A DNA stretch of 5,656 bases from NCBI GenBank assembly GCA_027451265.1, contig DAIDJT010000176.1:1-5656 (forward strand), given 5' to 3'. Source of the DNA: Bacteroidales bacterium. GTDB lineage: Bacteria > Bacteroidota > Bacteroidia > Bacteroidales > VadinHA17. Position numbers and translations under genes: made by a program. Below, one piece after another: positions 5,374-5,656 of the stretch (position 1 is its first letter; each line of letters opens with the position of its first letter). The notes beneath the pieces were generated by a model. That model saw only the letters and a list, made by a program, of their open reading frames with translations, searched no databases and was not told the DNA's origin.

Positions 5374-5656
5374 TTGAAAAACAGGTATTTATATCTTCTG
5401 ATACTGGTATTTGCTTTGCTGGCCCGGGCTCTGCCGGCCGCTTCCGAAGGCATCGCTGAGGGTGAAGCAAAATCACAAGAAACAGAAGAGAAGTTTGACG
5501 CTGCTCCGTTCATTATGGAGCATGTGGCAGACTCTCACGAATGGCATATCCTGACAAGGAAGGACGGCACAGCGCTGGCAGTCTACCTTCCTGTCATAAT
5601 TTACGACAGGGAATCGGGACTGCATGTTTTCTCTTCCAGGAAGATTGCCCACGGTC
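5374..5656 (+). CDS. atpB: F0F1 ATP synthase subunit a (AtpB), N-terminal part (3' end outside window)
   Basis: I translated 94 codons to the window edge. The product begins with a signal peptide: a Lys/Arg-containing start (MKNRYLY), a hydrophobic core at about 6-20, and likely cleavage near ALPAAS (19-24). A mature acidic segment follows (EGEAKSQETEEKFDAAPFI), then EHVADSHEWHIL (49-60), AVYLPVIIYDRESGLHVFSS (69-88) and KIAHG. The SHEWH motif and the LPVIIY...LHVFSS segment are characteristic of Bacteroidota subunit a, which has a long N-terminal extension before the proton-channel helices; the catalytic helix lies beyond the window. No ATG precedes the signal peptide. An in-frame TAA at 5365-5367 is followed only by TTC AGC TTG, so TTG at 5374 is the best start; ATG at 5515 would remove the signal peptide. 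No clear Shine-Dalgarno is present. Confidence 0.85.
   Translation, partial: MKNRYLYLLILVFALLARALPAASEGIAEGEAKSQETEEKFDAAPFIMEHVADSHEWHILTRKDGTALAVYLPVIIYDRESGLHVFSSRKIAHG

Noticed and set aside
1..5656. CRISPR array, tRNA/rRNA genes, insertion sequence or riboswitch
   Set aside because: No regularly spaced repeats, no cloverleaf or conserved rRNA stretch, no transposase motif or terminal inverted repeats, and no intergenic region long and structured enough for a known riboswitch were seen on reading both strands.

Overview
The window looks like a chromosomal segment of a Bacteroidota bacterium, most likely of the Bacteroidales or a relative. The evidence is the gene set and order (yceD-rpmF-plsX-fabH; bactofilin-atpZ-atpI-like-atpB), protein motifs typical of that phylum, promoter -7 boxes of the TAnnTTTG type, and a general lack of Shine-Dalgarno sequences. 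Base composition is moderate throughout. I see no mobile element, RNA gene, CRISPR array or sign of recent transfer. Coding density is high, and no gene-free stretch exceeds 300 bases; the longest are 1379-1559 (181 bases) and 4253-4373 (121 bases).

Left part (1-1378, minus strand): three co-directional genes read leftward from a promoter near 1405. In order of transcription they are a 111-residue four-helix membrane protein, a 246-residue LiaF-like protein (four helices plus a glycine-rich beta-repeat C-terminal domain), and the first 91 codons of a membrane sensor kinase of probable LytS/YehU type that runs off the window. This resembles a cell-envelope stress sensing cassette.

Middle part (1560-4252, plus strand): a four-gene cluster transcribed from a divergent promoter near 1536. 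It holds yceD (DUF177, linked to 23S rRNA/L32), rpmF (ribosomal protein L32), plsX (acyl-ACP:phosphate acyltransferase) and fabH (ketoacyl-ACP synthase III). It joins ribosome assembly to the start of fatty acid and phospholipid synthesis. plsX and fabH overlap by an ATGA.

Right part (4374-5656, plus strand): after a short AT-rich gap with a possible promoter and a 10-bp direct repeat, a bactofilin gene leads directly into the start of the F0F1 ATP synthase operon. This comprises an AtpZ-type small membrane protein whose start lies inside the bactofilin gene behind a strong Shine-Dalgarno, a four-helix subunit-I-like protein, and the first 94 codons of atpB (subunit a), which appears to use a TTG start and to carry a signal peptide.

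Nothing here amounts to a clearly new biological system. The points most worth checking are the bactofilin/ATP synthase translational coupling, the unassigned four-helix gene before atpB, the TTG start of atpB, and the divergent promoter with its almost leaderless yceD transcript.
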